Shown: one piece after another, positions 24,679 to 33,649 of the stretch
Layout of the letters: each line of letters begins with the position of its first letter
Position numbering within the stretch: position 1 is the stretch's first letter
Assembly: GCF_001279775.1 (NCBI RefSeq)
Contig: NZ_LGDG01000028.1
Span: forward strand, 1-64,000
DNA from: Streptomyces sp. MMG1533
GTDB lineage: Bacteria; Actinomycetota; Actinomycetes; Streptomycetales; Streptomycetaceae
Direction: 5' to 3'
Length of the DNA stretch: 64,000 nucleotides
Notes under the pieces: generated by a model
Database searches by the model: none
The model's input: only the letters and a program-made list of their open reading frames with translations
Told to the model about the DNA's origin: nothing
Program-made: the position numbers and the translations under genes

Positions 24679-25881
24679 TCAGGCCCCCGGCGCGTCCCCG
24701 AAGTCCGGGATCTCCAGCCTGGCCCCGCCCTGCCGCGCGGAATCGTGCGCGACGATGCCCGGCAGGGTGTAGCGGGCGGCCACCCATGCGTTCACCGACG
24801 GCAGCGTTCGCGTGTTCACGGCCGTCACGAAGTCGTCCACCAGGAAGTGGTGGCTGCCCTCGTGACCGTTGTGCAGGTTGTCGAACTCCCGCGGCAGTCG
24901 CGCCCGGTCGTGCACCGGCGCCGACCCCGAGGTGAAGGCGGCCCGAAGATCCGGCGCGATGTGCTGAAGTGACGGATCGTCAGGGGACATCGTGGGCTTG
25001 GGCTCCAGCAGCTCGCTGATGTCCTGCACCCCGCTCTTGTCCTGCCACAGGGCGACCGTGGCGAGCTGCTCCATGCTCCCCTCCGTCCCGAAGAACCTAA
25101 AACGCGACTCCCTTATGTGGGAGGGATAGCCGACCCGCCGGAACTCGTTCGTACGGAACGACCCGCCGCCTGCCACCTCGAAGAGCGCGGTCGCGTTGGA
25201 GAGGTCGTTGCCGAACCGGCTGACCTCCTTGTCGAACACGCCGTCCCCGCGCTCGTCGACCACGCCGATCGCCGACACACTCACCGCGTGCGTCTGCCAG
25301 GCGCCCAGCACCCCGCCCACCGAGTGGGTCGGGTACAGCAGCGGGGGATAGCTGGCGGTCTCCTTCCAGTTCGCGCCGCCGCTGTACTGGTACGCCTCGT
25401 AGAACCCCAAGTCCATGTCATGGACGTAGTCGCCCTCGGCGTAGAAGATCCGGCCGAAGGCACCCTGCGCGATCTGGTTGCGGGCGTGCACGGTCGCGGG
25501 GTTGTACTGGCTGGTCTCGCCCATCATGTAGGTCAGACCGGTCGCCTTGACGGCGTCGATGATCGCCGCGATCTCCTCGGTGGTGACGGCCATGGGGACG
25601 GCGGAGTACACGTGCTTGCCGGCGTTCAGTCCCTGGACGACCAGCGGTCCGTGCGTCCAGCGCTGGGTGAAGATCGCGACCGCGTCGACGTCCTTCGACT
25701 CCAGCATGGCCTCGTACGAGGGAAAGGTGCCGGTGAGGCCTTCGGCGGCGGCGAGTTGCCCGGCCCGCTCGGCAAGGAGGTCGGTGACGTAGACATCGCT
25801 GACGCCGGGATGGGCCAGGAACAGCTTGGCGAACTGGCCCGAGAACTGTCCGGCGCCGACGATGCCGAGGGAGAACGTCAT
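24679..25881 (-). CDS. Gfo/Idh/MocA oxidoreductase of the sugar ABC operon
   Basis: This 400-aa NAD(P)-dependent enzyme has a Rossmann domain (GIVGAGQFSGQFAKLF, residues 5-20) and the family C-terminal beta-sheet domain (from about 125, with EGDYVHDMDLGF). Members oxidise or epimerise sugars and inositols. It is the last gene of a four-gene operon after two permeases and a binding protein, so it probably processes the imported sugar. ATG 25881 is preferred over GTG 25899 since AAGGG precedes it. It converges with the L,D-transpeptidase. Confidence 0.82.
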   Translation of the reverse strand: MTFSLGIVGAGQFSGQFAKLFLAHPGVSDVYVTDLLAERAGQLAAAEGLTGTFPSYEAMLESKDVDAVAIFTQRWTHGPLVVQGLNAGKHVYSAVPMAVTTEEIAAIIDAVKATGLTYMMGETSQYNPATVHARNQIAQGAFGRIFYAEGDYVHDMDLGFYEAYQYSGGANWKETASYPPLLYPTHSVGGVLGAWQTHAVSVSAIGVVDERGDGVFDKEVSRFGNDLSNATALFEVAGGGSFRTNEFRRVGYPSHIRESRFRFFGTEGSMEQLATVALWQDKSGVQDISELLEPKPTMSPDDPSLQHIAPDLRAAFTSGSAPVHDRARLPREFDNLHNGHEGSHHFLVDDFVTAVNTRTLPSVNAWVAARYTLPGIVAHDSARQGGARLEIPDFGDAPGA

Positions 25882-25906
25882 GTGGGGCGTGCCCTTCACT
25901 GGTGGC

Positions 25907-27268
25907 TTACTGGTCGAGGATCAGGTTGATCTGGTCGTTGGTCTCGTCGAGGCTGCTGACGGACTTGCCGTTGCCGAAGAGGTCCTGCATGGCCGGGTGC
26001 ATCAACGCGTACACGTCGGCCGCGTAGTTGGTGATCGGATAGGAGAAGGTGGTGAAGTCCTTCTTGTCGGCGACCGGCTCGGTGAACGCCGAGACGTCGA
26101 TGCCCTTCTTCTCGTACGCCGCGACCGCCGCCTTCGTGCCGTCGGGCGTGGCCGGGAAGACGATGCCGTAACTCCCCACCGTCTTCTGGCACTCGTTCGA
26201 CGCCAGGTATTGCACCCACTTCTTCGCGCCCTGCTTGTTGTGGGCGTTCCTGGTGATCGAGTCGGCGAGGCCGTTCATCATCGTGGCGCGCTTGCCGGCC
26301 GGGCCGACGGGCGTGACGGCGGTGGCGATGTCCATGCCCTTGAAGCCGTCGTACGAGGAGATCATCCAGGCTCCGTCGAAGGCGGTGGCCGCCTTGCCCG
26401 CGGCGACCTGCGTGTTGGCCTGGTTGGACTGGGAGTTGTAGTCGGTGAAGGGCACCATGTAGCCCTTCTTCGCCAGGCCGAAGTACCACTTGATGACCGA
26501 CTGGAAGGTCTTGCTGTCGTACTGGTACTTCGTGCCCCAGCGCTTCTTGTCGGTGTAGGTCCAGCCCGCGGAGGCGGTGAAGTTGCTCCACTGGGTCTGG
26601 CCGTCTCCGTCGCCGCCGCCGTTGGTGGCCAGGCCGTAGACCTTGACGTTGTTCTTGTCGAAGCCCGGTTCGTCGCCCCGCCTGCCCTTGTTGTCGACGG
26701 TCAGATGGGCGATGGCCTTCTCGAAGGTGCCGCCGTCCTTCGGGTTCCAGGCCAGGTCGCTGAGCTGGTCGGTGGTGAGGCCGGCGTCCTTCGCCATCTT
26801 CCGGTTGTAGAAGAGGGCGACGGTGTCCCAGTCCTTCGGGGCGCCGTAGCGGTGGCCGTCCTGGCCCATCCAGTTGGCGGCGAGCCCGGGCTGGTAGTCG
26901 GCGTCCTCGATACCGAGATCGTCGAGGGGTTCCAGGACGTCGAGGTCGGCGAACTGGCCGAACTTCTGGATGTGGTCGGTGAACACGTCCGGCTGGGTAC
27001 CGGCGATGAAGCTCGCGGTCAGCTTGGTCCAGTAGTCGTCCCAGCCCATCTGGGTGAGTTTCACCTTCAGACCGGGGTTCTGCTTCTCGAAGTCCTTGGC
27101 GCACGCCTGGTAGGCGGGCAGCTGGTTGGCGTCCCACAGCCAGTACGTCACCGTGTTCGCCGATGCTCCGGTGCCGTCGCCCTTGGCGCATCCGCCGACC
27201 AGGGTGAGTGCCAGCGCCCCGGTCACGGCCACGACCGTACGTATCCGTGTGTGCAGCCGAATCCGCAT
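25907..27268 (-). CDS. Sugar ABC transporter substrate-binding lipoprotein
   Basis: This 453-aa protein has a lipoprotein signal with lipobox LVGGC (about residues 23-27) and a family-1 extracellular solute-binding fold: VTYWLWDANQLPAYQACAKDFEKQNPGL at the mature N-terminus and AFDGAWMISSYDGF in the middle. It delivers a carbohydrate, probably an oligosaccharide, to the two permeases encoded just upstream (10 bp gap). The ATPase is not encoded here; many Streptomyces sugar importers share the global MsiK ATPase. Ligand unknown. Confidence 0.88.
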   Translation of the reverse strand: MRIRLHTRIRTVVAVTGALALTLVGGCAKGDGTGASANTVTYWLWDANQLPAYQACAKDFEKQNPGLKVKLTQMGWDDYWTKLTASFIAGTQPDVFTDHIQKFGQFADLDVLEPLDDLGIEDADYQPGLAANWMGQDGHRYGAPKDWDTVALFYNRKMAKDAGLTTDQLSDLAWNPKDGGTFEKAIAHLTVDNKGRRGDEPGFDKNNVKVYGLATNGGGDGDGQTQWSNFTASAGWTYTDKKRWGTKYQYDSKTFQSVIKWYFGLAKKGYMVPFTDYNSQSNQANTQVAAGKAATAFDGAWMISSYDGFKGMDIATAVTPVGPAGKRATMMNGLADSITRNAHNKQGAKKWVQYLASNECQKTVGSYGIVFPATPDGTKAAVAAYEKKGIDVSAFTEPVADKKDFTTFSYPITNYAADVYALMHPAMQDLFGNGKSVSSLDETNDQINLILDQ

Positions 27269-27277
27269 GTCCGCCCC

Positions 27278-28204
27278 TTACTTGATTCCGGTGAAGCTGA
27301 TGGAGCTGACGATGCGGCGCGCGAAGCACCCGAAGAGCACCAGCATCGGCAGGGCGGCGATGAGCGTGGCCGCCATCAGGCCCGACCAGTCGGTGCCGGT
27401 CTGCGGGGTCTGCGCACGGAAGACGGCCAGTGCGACGGTGAGCACGCGCGAGCTGTCGCTGTAGGACACCATCAGCGGCCAGAAGTAGTCGTTCCAGGAG
27501 GTGATGTACGTCAGCACGGCCAGGGTCAGCACCGGCGTGGACGCCATCGGCAGCAGCACCCGGAAGAAGATCCGCACCTTCCCGGCGCCGTCGAGCAGGG
27601 CGGCCTCCTCGACCTCCCTCGGGATGTTCATGAAGAACTGCCTCAGGAAGAACACCGCGAACGGCGTCATGAACAGAGTCGGCAGGGAGATCCCGAGCAG
27701 CGTGTCCACCAGGCCGAGTTCCTTGATGAGGACGAAGTTCGGCAGCAGCGTGAAGATGGTCGGCACCATGAGCCCGGCGAGGAACAGCGCGAACACCTTG
27801 TCCCGGCCGCGCCAGCGCAGCCGCGCGAAGGCGTAGGCGGCCATGGCGGAGAAGAAGATCTGACAGACGGTGACAAGGGTCGAGACGACCACCGAGTTGA
27901 GCAGATAGCGCCAGAACTTCAGTCCGCCGCCCGCACCGCCCTGGGCGATCGCCTCCTTGGTCGACTGGAGGCCGAGCGCTCGCTCGAAACCGCCGGTGGT
28001 CAGATCGACCGGCAGGGGGTCGGCCGGGTTGGCGGCGAGTCCGGCGTTCGAGGACAGCGCGGTGCGCAGGATCCAGTAGAACGGCAGCAGGGTGATGAGC
28101 ACGATCGCGGTCATCACCGCCCAGGCCGCGATCCGCCCGAGGGAGGGCCGGCGCCTGAGGGGTCGTACGTGTGTCCGTGTCGTCGGGGAGGTCACGGTAG
28201 CCAT
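27278..28204 (-). CDS. Carbohydrate ABC permease (MalG type)
   Basis: This 308-aa inner-membrane protein has six hydrophobic helices and the MalG-type EAA loop EEAALLDGAGKVRIFFRVLLP (about residues 190-210), which docks to the ATPase. Typical MalG features are FFLRQFFMNIP before the loop and SWNDYFWPLM after it. It pairs with the MalF-type permease 16 bp upstream to form the channel. Confidence 0.9.
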   Translation of the reverse strand: MATVTSPTTRTHVRPLRRRPSLGRIAAWAVMTAIVLITLLPFYWILRTALSSNAGLAANPADPLPVDLTTGGFERALGLQSTKEAIAQGGAGGGLKFWRYLLNSVVVSTLVTVCQIFFSAMAAYAFARLRWRGRDKVFALFLAGLMVPTIFTLLPNFVLIKELGLVDTLLGISLPTLFMTPFAVFFLRQFFMNIPREVEEAALLDGAGKVRIFFRVLLPMASTPVLTLAVLTYITSWNDYFWPLMVSYSDSSRVLTVALAVFRAQTPQTGTDWSGLMAATLIAALPMLVLFGCFARRIVSSISFTGIK

Positions 28205-28220
28205 GGCGAACTCCTTCCGC

Positions 28221-29186
28221 TCAGCCGAGGTCGGTCTGGCCGGCCCGGGTGAGCCGGTACTGGATGACGGTGATCGCGCTCAGGACCACGAGCAGGGCCA
28301 CGGACATCGCGGAGGCGTAGCCGAACTGGAAGCGGCCGAAGGCGGCGCCGTAGATGTAGAACTGGAGCACGTTGGTGGCGTTCGCCGGTCCGCCGCCGGT
28401 CGTCACGGCCACCGTGTCGAACACCTGGAACGAACCGATCACCGTCATGATCAACACGACCGCCAGGACCGGTCGCAACAGGGGCATGGTGATCCGCAGG
28501 AACATCCGCCACTCGCCCGCGCCGTCCACCCTCGCGGCCTCGTACATGTCGCCAGGGATGGCCTGCAGGCCCGCGAAGAGCAGCAGGGCGGTGTAGCCGA
28601 CGTGCCGCCACACGTTGATCAGAGCGATCGTCGGGATCGCCCACGTCTCGTCCGCCAGGAACGGGATCCGGTCGGCACCGACCGCCGAGATGATCTCGTT
28701 GCCGATCCCGAGCTGGGTGTCCAGGATCCAGAGCCAGACGATGCCGGCGACCACGTTCGACATCAGGTACGGCGTGAGCACGAGGCCGCGCAGCACGGCG
28801 GACTGCGTCAGCCGCTGCAGCAGTACGGCGATCGCGAGAGCCGAGACCGTCTGTATGCCGATGTTGATCAGCACGTACTCGACGGTGACCGTCAGGGAGT
28901 CCCAGAAGATCGGGTCGTGGACCATCCGGGCGTAGTTGTCGAGGCCCACCCACTCCGCCGGCGTGAGCAGGTTGAAGCGGGTGAAGCTCAGATAGATGCC
29001 CCGCAGCGTCGGCCAGAGCAGGAACACCACGAAGCCCAGCAGGGCCGGCGCGATGAACACCGCGGCCAGACGCCCGTCGCCCCGGTTCTCACCGGCTCCT
29101 GCCCGGTCCGCCCTCGGTTTGGTCCGTGCCCCCTCGGCGCTGCCCAGTGGCAGACGCGACGGAGGGCTGCTGGAGGCGATAGTCAT
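28221..29186 (-). CDS. Carbohydrate ABC permease (MalF type), first gene of the operon
   Basis: This 321-aa protein has six helices with the EAA loop YEAARVDGAGEWRMFLRITMP near residue 220, and LYxSFTRFN-type periplasmic start after helix 1, as in MalF/UgpA permeases. ATG 29186 follows GGGAG; longer frames upstream reach into the promoter. It is divergent from a ROK repressor across 168 bp that contains two copies of a putative operator. Confidence 0.9.
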   Translation of the reverse strand: MTIASSSPPSRLPLGSAEGARTKPRADRAGAGENRGDGRLAAVFIAPALLGFVVFLLWPTLRGIYLSFTRFNLLTPAEWVGLDNYARMVHDPIFWDSLTVTVEYVLINIGIQTVSALAIAVLLQRLTQSAVLRGLVLTPYLMSNVVAGIVWLWILDTQLGIGNEIISAVGADRIPFLADETWAIPTIALINVWRHVGYTALLLFAGLQAIPGDMYEAARVDGAGEWRMFLRITMPLLRPVLAVVLIMTVIGSFQVFDTVAVTTGGGPANATNVLQFYIYGAAFGRFQFGYASAMSVALLVVLSAITVIQYRLTRAGQTDLG

Positions 29187-29229
29187 CGGGAGACTCCCTC
29201 GTCTGCGGCGGCTCGTCCTCGGCCACTTA

Positions 29230-29333
29230 CTTTTGTGGCGAAAGAATCCAGGCGTCAAGAGGTGTGCAAACATCTTTTCCGGGGCGGGCGAAGCGCCTTA
29301 GAATGGTCACGTTGTTTTTACAGCGAAAGAAAT
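29230..29333. promoter_or_regulatory. Divergent promoter region with two putative ROK operator copies
   Basis: Two related AT-rich sites occur in the region between the ROK gene and the ABC operon: CTTTTGTGGCGAAAGAAT at 29230-29247 and GTTTTTACAGCGAAAGAAAT at about 29313-29332. They share TTTTN4-5GCGAAAGAA and a partial TTT...AAAG dyad. One lies near each divergent gene, as expected for an autoregulated repressor that also controls the transporter. Site identity is by comparison only. Confidence 0.5.
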
Positions 29334-29354
29334 CTTTGTGGGAGTCTGACGTAC

Positions 29355-30515
29355 ATGACCGCAGGTGCCGCCAGCTGGCTTCCCCTGAGCTCCGGCGAAC
29401 GCTCGGTGGCGATCGAGGTGCTCGTCCACGGTCCGCTGTCGCGCACCGACCTCGCCCGGCGGCTCGACCTCTCGGCGGGCAGCCTCACCCGGCTGACCAA
29501 GCCGCTCATCGAATCCGGCCTGCTGGTCGAGGTCCCCGAGGCGGGCACCCCGGCGGAGGTCCGCCAGGGGCGCCCCTCGCAGCCGCTCGACGTCGTCGCC
29601 GAGTCCCGCTCCTTCCTCGGCTTCAAGATCACCGAGGACATGGTCTACGGCGTCGTCACCACCCTTCGCAGTGACATCGTCGCCCGCCATGACCGGCCGC
29701 TCACCACCCACGACCCCGCCGAAGTCGCCGACCTGCTCGCCGAGATGACCGACGAACTCACCCGCAGCCACCCCCGGATCGCCGGCGTCGGCATCGGTGT
29801 CGGCGGCCTGGTCCAGGACCGGGCCGTGGTGGGGGAGTCCCCGTTCCTCCACTGGCGCGAGGTCCCGCTGGCCGCGCTCGTCGAGGAGCGCACCGGGCTG
29901 CCCGTGGTCGTCGAGAACGACGTCGCCGCCCTCGTCGAGGCCGAGACCTGGTTCGGCGCCGGCCGCGGCCTCGACCGGTTCGTCGTCCTCACCATCGGCG
30001 CCGGCATCGGCTACGGCCTCGTCCTGGGCGGCAAACGCGTGCCGTACGCGGAGGAGGACCGCGGCTTCGGCCGCCACTGGATCGTGAACCCCAACGGCCC
30101 CCTCACCCCCGACGGCGAACGCGGCAGCGCCGTCTCCCTGCTGACGATCGGCAACATCCGCTACCAGGTCCAGGCCGCCACCGGCCGCGACCACACCTAC
30201 GAGGAGATCCTCGCGCTCGCCGCCGCCGGGGAGCCCCTGCCCGCCCGCGTCGTCGACGAGGCCGCGCGCGCCCTTGGCACCCTGGTCGCCCAGATCGCCA
30301 ACTTCGCCATGCCGCAGAAGATCCTGCTCGCCGGTGAAGGCGTGGGGCTGATGGACGTGGCCGGCAAGACGGTCGAGGACACCATCCGCGCTCACCGGCA
30401 CCCGCTGGCCGCCCCGATCGACCTGGAGACCAAGGTGTCCGACTTTCACGACTGGGCGCGCGGCGCCGCCGTGCTGGCGATCCGGGTGCTGGTGCTGGGG
30501 GCGGGCGAAGTGTGA
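29355..30515 (+). CDS. ROK-family transcriptional repressor
   Basis: This 386-aa protein has an N-terminal winged helix (about 10-75, LSRTDLARRLDLSAGSLTRL) and a C-terminal sugar-kinase-like ROK domain with GVGIGVGGLV and ENDVAALVEAE. The CxCGxxGC zinc motif of most ROK proteins is missing: the region after GFGRHWIVNP has no cysteines, so the domain is probably a sugar sensor without kinase activity. It is divergent from the sugar ABC operon and most likely represses it and itself. ATG 29355 was chosen because it starts the helix-turn-helix at the usual distance. Confidence 0.85.
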   Translation: MTAGAASWLPLSSGERSVAIEVLVHGPLSRTDLARRLDLSAGSLTRLTKPLIESGLLVEVPEAGTPAEVRQGRPSQPLDVVAESRSFLGFKITEDMVYGVVTTLRSDIVARHDRPLTTHDPAEVADLLAEMTDELTRSHPRIAGVGIGVGGLVQDRAVVGESPFLHWREVPLAALVEERTGLPVVVENDVAALVEAETWFGAGRGLDRFVVLTIGAGIGYGLVLGGKRVPYAEEDRGFGRHWIVNPNGPLTPDGERGSAVSLLTIGNIRYQVQAATGRDHTYEEILALAAAGEPLPARVVDEAARALGTLVAQIANFAMPQKILLAGEGVGLMDVAGKTVEDTIRAHRHPLAAPIDLETKVSDFHDWARGAAVLAIRVLVLGAGEV

Positions 30516-30627
30516 GGTCCGCCACGGGGTTTGACACATGGACGTGATCAGCAACACGGTCCGTAATGTCCCATTAGCTCGTGATTACTCACATGGCCTT
30601 CACGTCCGGAGCCGTATGCTTCACATC

Positions 30628-30801
30628 ATGTCCACCAGTGTTGAACCCGCTACCGAACGATCGGCTGACGAGGTCAACGAGGAGATCAGGGCCCTGTGGC
30701 TCCGGTCGGGCGGGACACTGAACGGCGAGCAGCGCGAGGAGTACCGGCGGCTCGTCATGGAGTGGGCCGCCGCGGCCCCGCAGCCGGCGGAAGCGGCCTG
30801 A
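30628..30801 (+). CDS. Small conserved acidic protein (57 aa), unknown function
   Basis: The protein begins MSTSVEPATERSADEVNEEI and continues with a helical segment (LRSGGTLNGEQREEYRRLVMEW). Codon third positions are G/C-rich, supporting a real gene, and similar short proteins are common in Streptomyces genomes. There is no recognisable domain. The upstream in-frame ATGs at 30538 and 30619 have poor context. A TTGACA hexamer at 30531 may belong to its promoter, but no -10 sits at the right distance. Confidence 0.55.
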   Translation: MSTSVEPATERSADEVNEEIRALWLRSGGTLNGEQREEYRRLVMEWAAAAPQPAEAA

Positions 30802-30839
30802 ACACTCCTCGAAGGCCCGCCACCGCTTCTTGATCCTCG

Positions 30840-30879
30840 ACGCCCGGCCCGGTATCCCCAGGAACCGGCCGGGCATCGC
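30840..30879 (+). terminator. Stem-loop after the small protein gene
   Basis: GCCCGGCCCGGT and ACCGGCCGGGC pair with one bulged base around a ten-base loop, about 40 bases after the small gene stop. There is no U-tract, as is usual in Streptomyces. It probably ends transcription from the plus strand. Confidence 0.5.
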
Positions 30880-30982
30880 TGTGCCCTCCGCGGGCGCCCC
30901 TGATCGAATGGGCCCTCAGGCCGTCCTCGGACTCGCCTTGCTGCACGAGAAGGTCACCCGCGGACAGGCGGCCGGTCTGCCG

Positions 30983-31008
30983 GGCGCTGCCGTGGCCACG
31001 GCAGCGCC
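30983..31008. terminator. Perfect 26-bp palindrome downstream of the protease gene
   Basis: GGCGCTGCCGTGG is followed directly by its reverse complement. Short CGGTC/GACCG flanks could extend the stem. It lies 25 bases beyond the stop of the minus-strand protease gene and probably acts as a bidirectional terminator between the converging transcripts. Confidence 0.5.
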
Positions 31009-31032
31009 GACCGCCGGATGGGGCCGGGCGGG

Positions 31033-32403
31033 TCACCCCCAGGTCGCCGAGTAGTACCGCCGGTACGCCTTGCGGTCCTGCTCCGCCCGGATGTACCGCG
31101 TGGCCACCAGCGCGATCAGGCTGCCCGCGATGACCAGCAACCCGGGACCGACGTTCCTGCTGTCCGTGAGCCGGGACAGCAGCGGCTCGCCCGCGGTGCC
31201 GCCCGCCACCGGAGCCGACGCCCCGGGCGCGGCCGCACCGGGGGCGATGGCGCTCTGCGTGGCCGAGGCCGACGGCGAGGGCGCCGCGCTGCCGCCCGCG
31301 GCAGGGGTCGCCACGAGCAACTGGACATCCAGGTCGGTCAGGGCCTTCGTCACCGGCTGGAAGAACGTCGTACCGCCCGACTGGCAGTCCCCGCTGCCGC
31401 CCGAGGTCACGCCGAGGGCGACCCCCTCGGAGAACAACGGCCCGCCGCTGTCGCCGGGTTCGGCGCACACGTTCGTCTCGATCAGGCCGGTGACCGTTCC
31501 CTCGGGGTAGTTCACCGTCGCGTTGAGCGCTGTCACCTGGCCGTCGCGCAGCCCGCTCGTACTGCCGCTGCGGAACACCCGCTGCCCGACGGACGGATCG
31601 GCCGCGCCCGTGATCTGCACGCCCTTGCCGTCACCGATGGCCACCACGGCGGCACCGTCGCCGGCCTTGCCGTCCGCGTACTGCACCAGGGAGAAGTCGT
31701 TGCCCGGGAAGCTCTGCGTGACCGTCTTGCCCACCTGCTCCGAGCCTCCGGTGTCCGCGAACCAGACGGAACCCGTGGGCCCGCAGTGCCCGGCGGTGAG
31801 GATGAAGTCCCGTTGCCCGTCGGTCACGTTGAAGCCGGCCGAACAGCGGCCGGCGGTCGACAGGATCGGCAGCGCGCCGTTGAGACGGGGCGTGAAGGTG
31901 CCCTCGGTGCGTTCCATACGGACGAACGTGCCGATACCGCCCGCGACCTTTGTCATCCGGGACCAGTCGTCGGCCGAGACGGTGCTGTCCCCTCGTACCA
32001 CCACCTGGTTGGTCCGGTAGTCCATCGCCCAGGCCGTGCCGGTCACCCGGGGCGCCGAACGCAGCGTAGACGCAGCCGACTTGAGCTCGTTCATGCTGTG
32101 CGACACGACCTTCGCCTCGGCGCCCGCCCGCCGGACCTCGGCGGCGGCCTCCTTGTCGGTGACCGCGACGACCGGCCGGCCGTCGTCACCGATCCAGGTG
32201 CCCGCCGTGCGGGAGTTCCCGAGCCGCGAGACGAGCGCTGTCCCGGTGTCCGCGGGCTGCGAGGCGTACGTCCGCGGGACGGCGGAGCCGTCGGGAGGCT
32301 CGCTCGCCATGGCCCGTGTGACCATCGTGCCTCCGAGGAGGAGTCCGCCGACGGCCGCCAGCCGTGTCACTCGCCGGAGGACCCGTCGTCGTGCGTGCCT
32401 CAT
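31033..32403 (-). CDS. Membrane-anchored streptogrisin-like S1 serine protease
   Basis: This 456-aa preproprotein has a signal region (1-33), a propeptide (about 50-170) and a chymotrypsin-fold domain with H206 (LTAGHC), D236 (GNDFSLV) and S319 (CAEPGDSGGP); C187/C207 and C313/C340 can form the usual disulphides. Secreted alpha-lytic/streptogrisin proteases end after this domain. Here a Ser/Pro/Ala-rich linker (about 368-405) leads to a C-terminal membrane helix (419-436) and a basic tail RAEQDRKAYRRYYS. The enzyme is therefore predicted to stay on the outer face of the membrane. ATG 32403 has GGGAGCC upstream. No sortase motif is present. Confidence 0.82.
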   Translation of the reverse strand: MRHARRRVLRRVTRLAAVGGLLLGGTMVTRAMASEPPDGSAVPRTYASQPADTGTALVSRLGNSRTAGTWIGDDGRPVVAVTDKEAAAEVRRAGAEAKVVSHSMNELKSAASTLRSAPRVTGTAWAMDYRTNQVVVRGDSTVSADDWSRMTKVAGGIGTFVRMERTEGTFTPRLNGALPILSTAGRCSAGFNVTDGQRDFILTAGHCGPTGSVWFADTGGSEQVGKTVTQSFPGNDFSLVQYADGKAGDGAAVVAIGDGKGVQITGAADPSVGQRVFRSGSTSGLRDGQVTALNATVNYPEGTVTGLIETNVCAEPGDSGGPLFSEGVALGVTSGGSGDCQSGGTTFFQPVTKALTDLDVQLLVATPAAGGSAAPSPSASATQSAIAPGAAAPGASAPVAGGTAGEPLLSRLTDSRNVGPGLLVIAGSLIALVATRYIRAEQDRKAYRRYYSATWG

Positions 32404-32574
32404 GCATGGCTCCCGAACCCGAACTCGCGGTGTCAACACCACGGGGCCCTCCGGTCGTTGAGCGCCCACCATCCATACGTGGCCGGAGACCGGCATGTTC
32501 ACGGCACGAGTGATCTCTCCGAATCCGCCGAGGCCGGAGTCCTCCCCGACGGGCCTCCACCGGCGTCACCGGCG

Positions 32575-33624
32575 TCAACGTGCGGAGGGGACGCCGGAGT
32601 CGACCGGTGTGCCACCCGGCGTCGACCGGAGCCGCGCCCAACTGGGCTCGTCCCCCCAGACGGACGCCGGGTCGACGTAGGGGCGCAGCAGCGCGGTGAG
32701 CACGGGATCGCCGCGTCCGTTCAGCTCGTCCGAGGCGATCTTGCGGGCGATGCCGGCGAGGAAGTCGGCGAGCTGCACCCGCGGATCCTCCCGGGCGACC
32801 ACGAGCCGAAACCCGTCGAGGCCGGCCCCGGCCCGCCGGGCCGTCTCCTCGATCCACGCGATGCGCTCCGGCGTCAGCATGTTCTGCCGGTCGTGCACCA
32901 GCCGGACGGACCGGCCGCCCCCGCTCCAGTGCGCGGCCGTGGCGACGATGGCGGGCAGCAGGGGATTGAGGACCGGGATCAGTGTGGGCCCGCCGCTGAC
33001 GCCCGCCCGGTAGGCGTCGGCGCGGAGCCGGGCGGCCGAGAGACGATCGAGGATGCCCGACACGGGCGTACCGGAATGCGCGCGCCGCAGGCTGTCCACC
33101 TCCTGGAAGAAGGCGTCGACGGGCTCCTGCGGCTCGCCGTCGTTCCTGACCCGCAGCAGTTGGTTGGCCGCCGCGAGGAACACCCGCCACCGCTCGTCCC
33201 CGAAGGCCCGCCGCCCCTCCCGGAACAGCGTGAGGGCCTGCGCCGATGCGTCGTCGAGCAGCAGGTCGACGGCCCGGTCCACGACGAAGAACGCCTTCTC
33301 GGTGAGATGCACGTGCGCGTGCCCGTGGATCGGGCCGGCGGGTGCGAGCAGCCACTCCAGTACGGCCCGGTGCTTCTCCCGCAGCAGATGGTTCGCCTTG
33401 TACTCCTCGGCGGGCGAGCGGATCCGGCCCCGGATCTCCTGCACATGCCCGGCGGCGGACTCCACGGACAGCCGCACACTCGCGTGCGCGAACACGTCGG
33501 TGTTCCCGCCGGTGAGGTTCTCGCCGTCCGACCCCGACTCGTCGCAGGCGACCTCCAGGACGCCCACCCCGCCGACGGACACCGGACGCGCTGCCCGCAC
33601 CCCGTCCTCACGATTCCCGGTCAC
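32575..33624 (-). CDS. DUF3800-like protein, unknown function
   Basis: This protein of about 349 aa has an N-terminal VACDESGSD and a C-terminal [17 protein letters not shown], the two acidic blocks that flank DUF3800-type proteins, which have an RNase H-like look. Between them lie [18 protein letters not shown] and [16 protein letters not shown], also with conserved charges. DUF3800 proteins are often near defence or mobile genes, but no such neighbours are seen. GTG 33624 is preferred because a G-rich Shine-Dalgarno precedes it; an ATG at 33651 would overlap the divergent aminotransferase start codon itself. Confidence 0.5.
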   Translation of the reverse strand: MTGNREDGVRAARPVSVGGVGVLEVACDESGSDGENLTGGNTDVFAHASVRLSVESAAGHVQEIRGRIRSPAEEYKANHLLREKHRAVLEWLLAPAGPIHGHAHVHLTEKAFFVVDRAVDLLLDDASAQALTLFREGRRAFGDERWRVFLAAANQLLRVRNDGEPQEPVDAFFQEVDSLRRAHSGTPVSGILDRLSAARLRADAYRAGVSGGPTLIPVLNPLLPAIVATAAHWSGGGRSVRLVHDRQNMLTPERIAWIEETARRAGAGLDGFRLVVAREDPRVQLADFLAGIARKIASDELNGRGDPVLTALLRPYVDPASVWGDEPSWARLRSTPGGTPVDSGVPSAR

Positions 33625-33636
33625 ACCACAGCCCCC

Positions 33637-33642
33637 TATCTT
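33637..33642 (+). promoter_or_regulatory. Putative -10 element of a leaderless message
   Basis: TATCTT lies seven bases before the ATG of the MalY-like gene, the spacing seen when transcription begins at the start codon. No Shine-Dalgarno is present in front of that ATG, which agrees with a leaderless transcript. Confidence 0.4.
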
Positions 33643-33649
33643 GTGCCCC

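Noticed and set aside
30531..30569. TTGACA with TAATGT as promoter for the 57-aa gene
   Set aside because: Spacing of 27 bases is far outside the normal 16-19.
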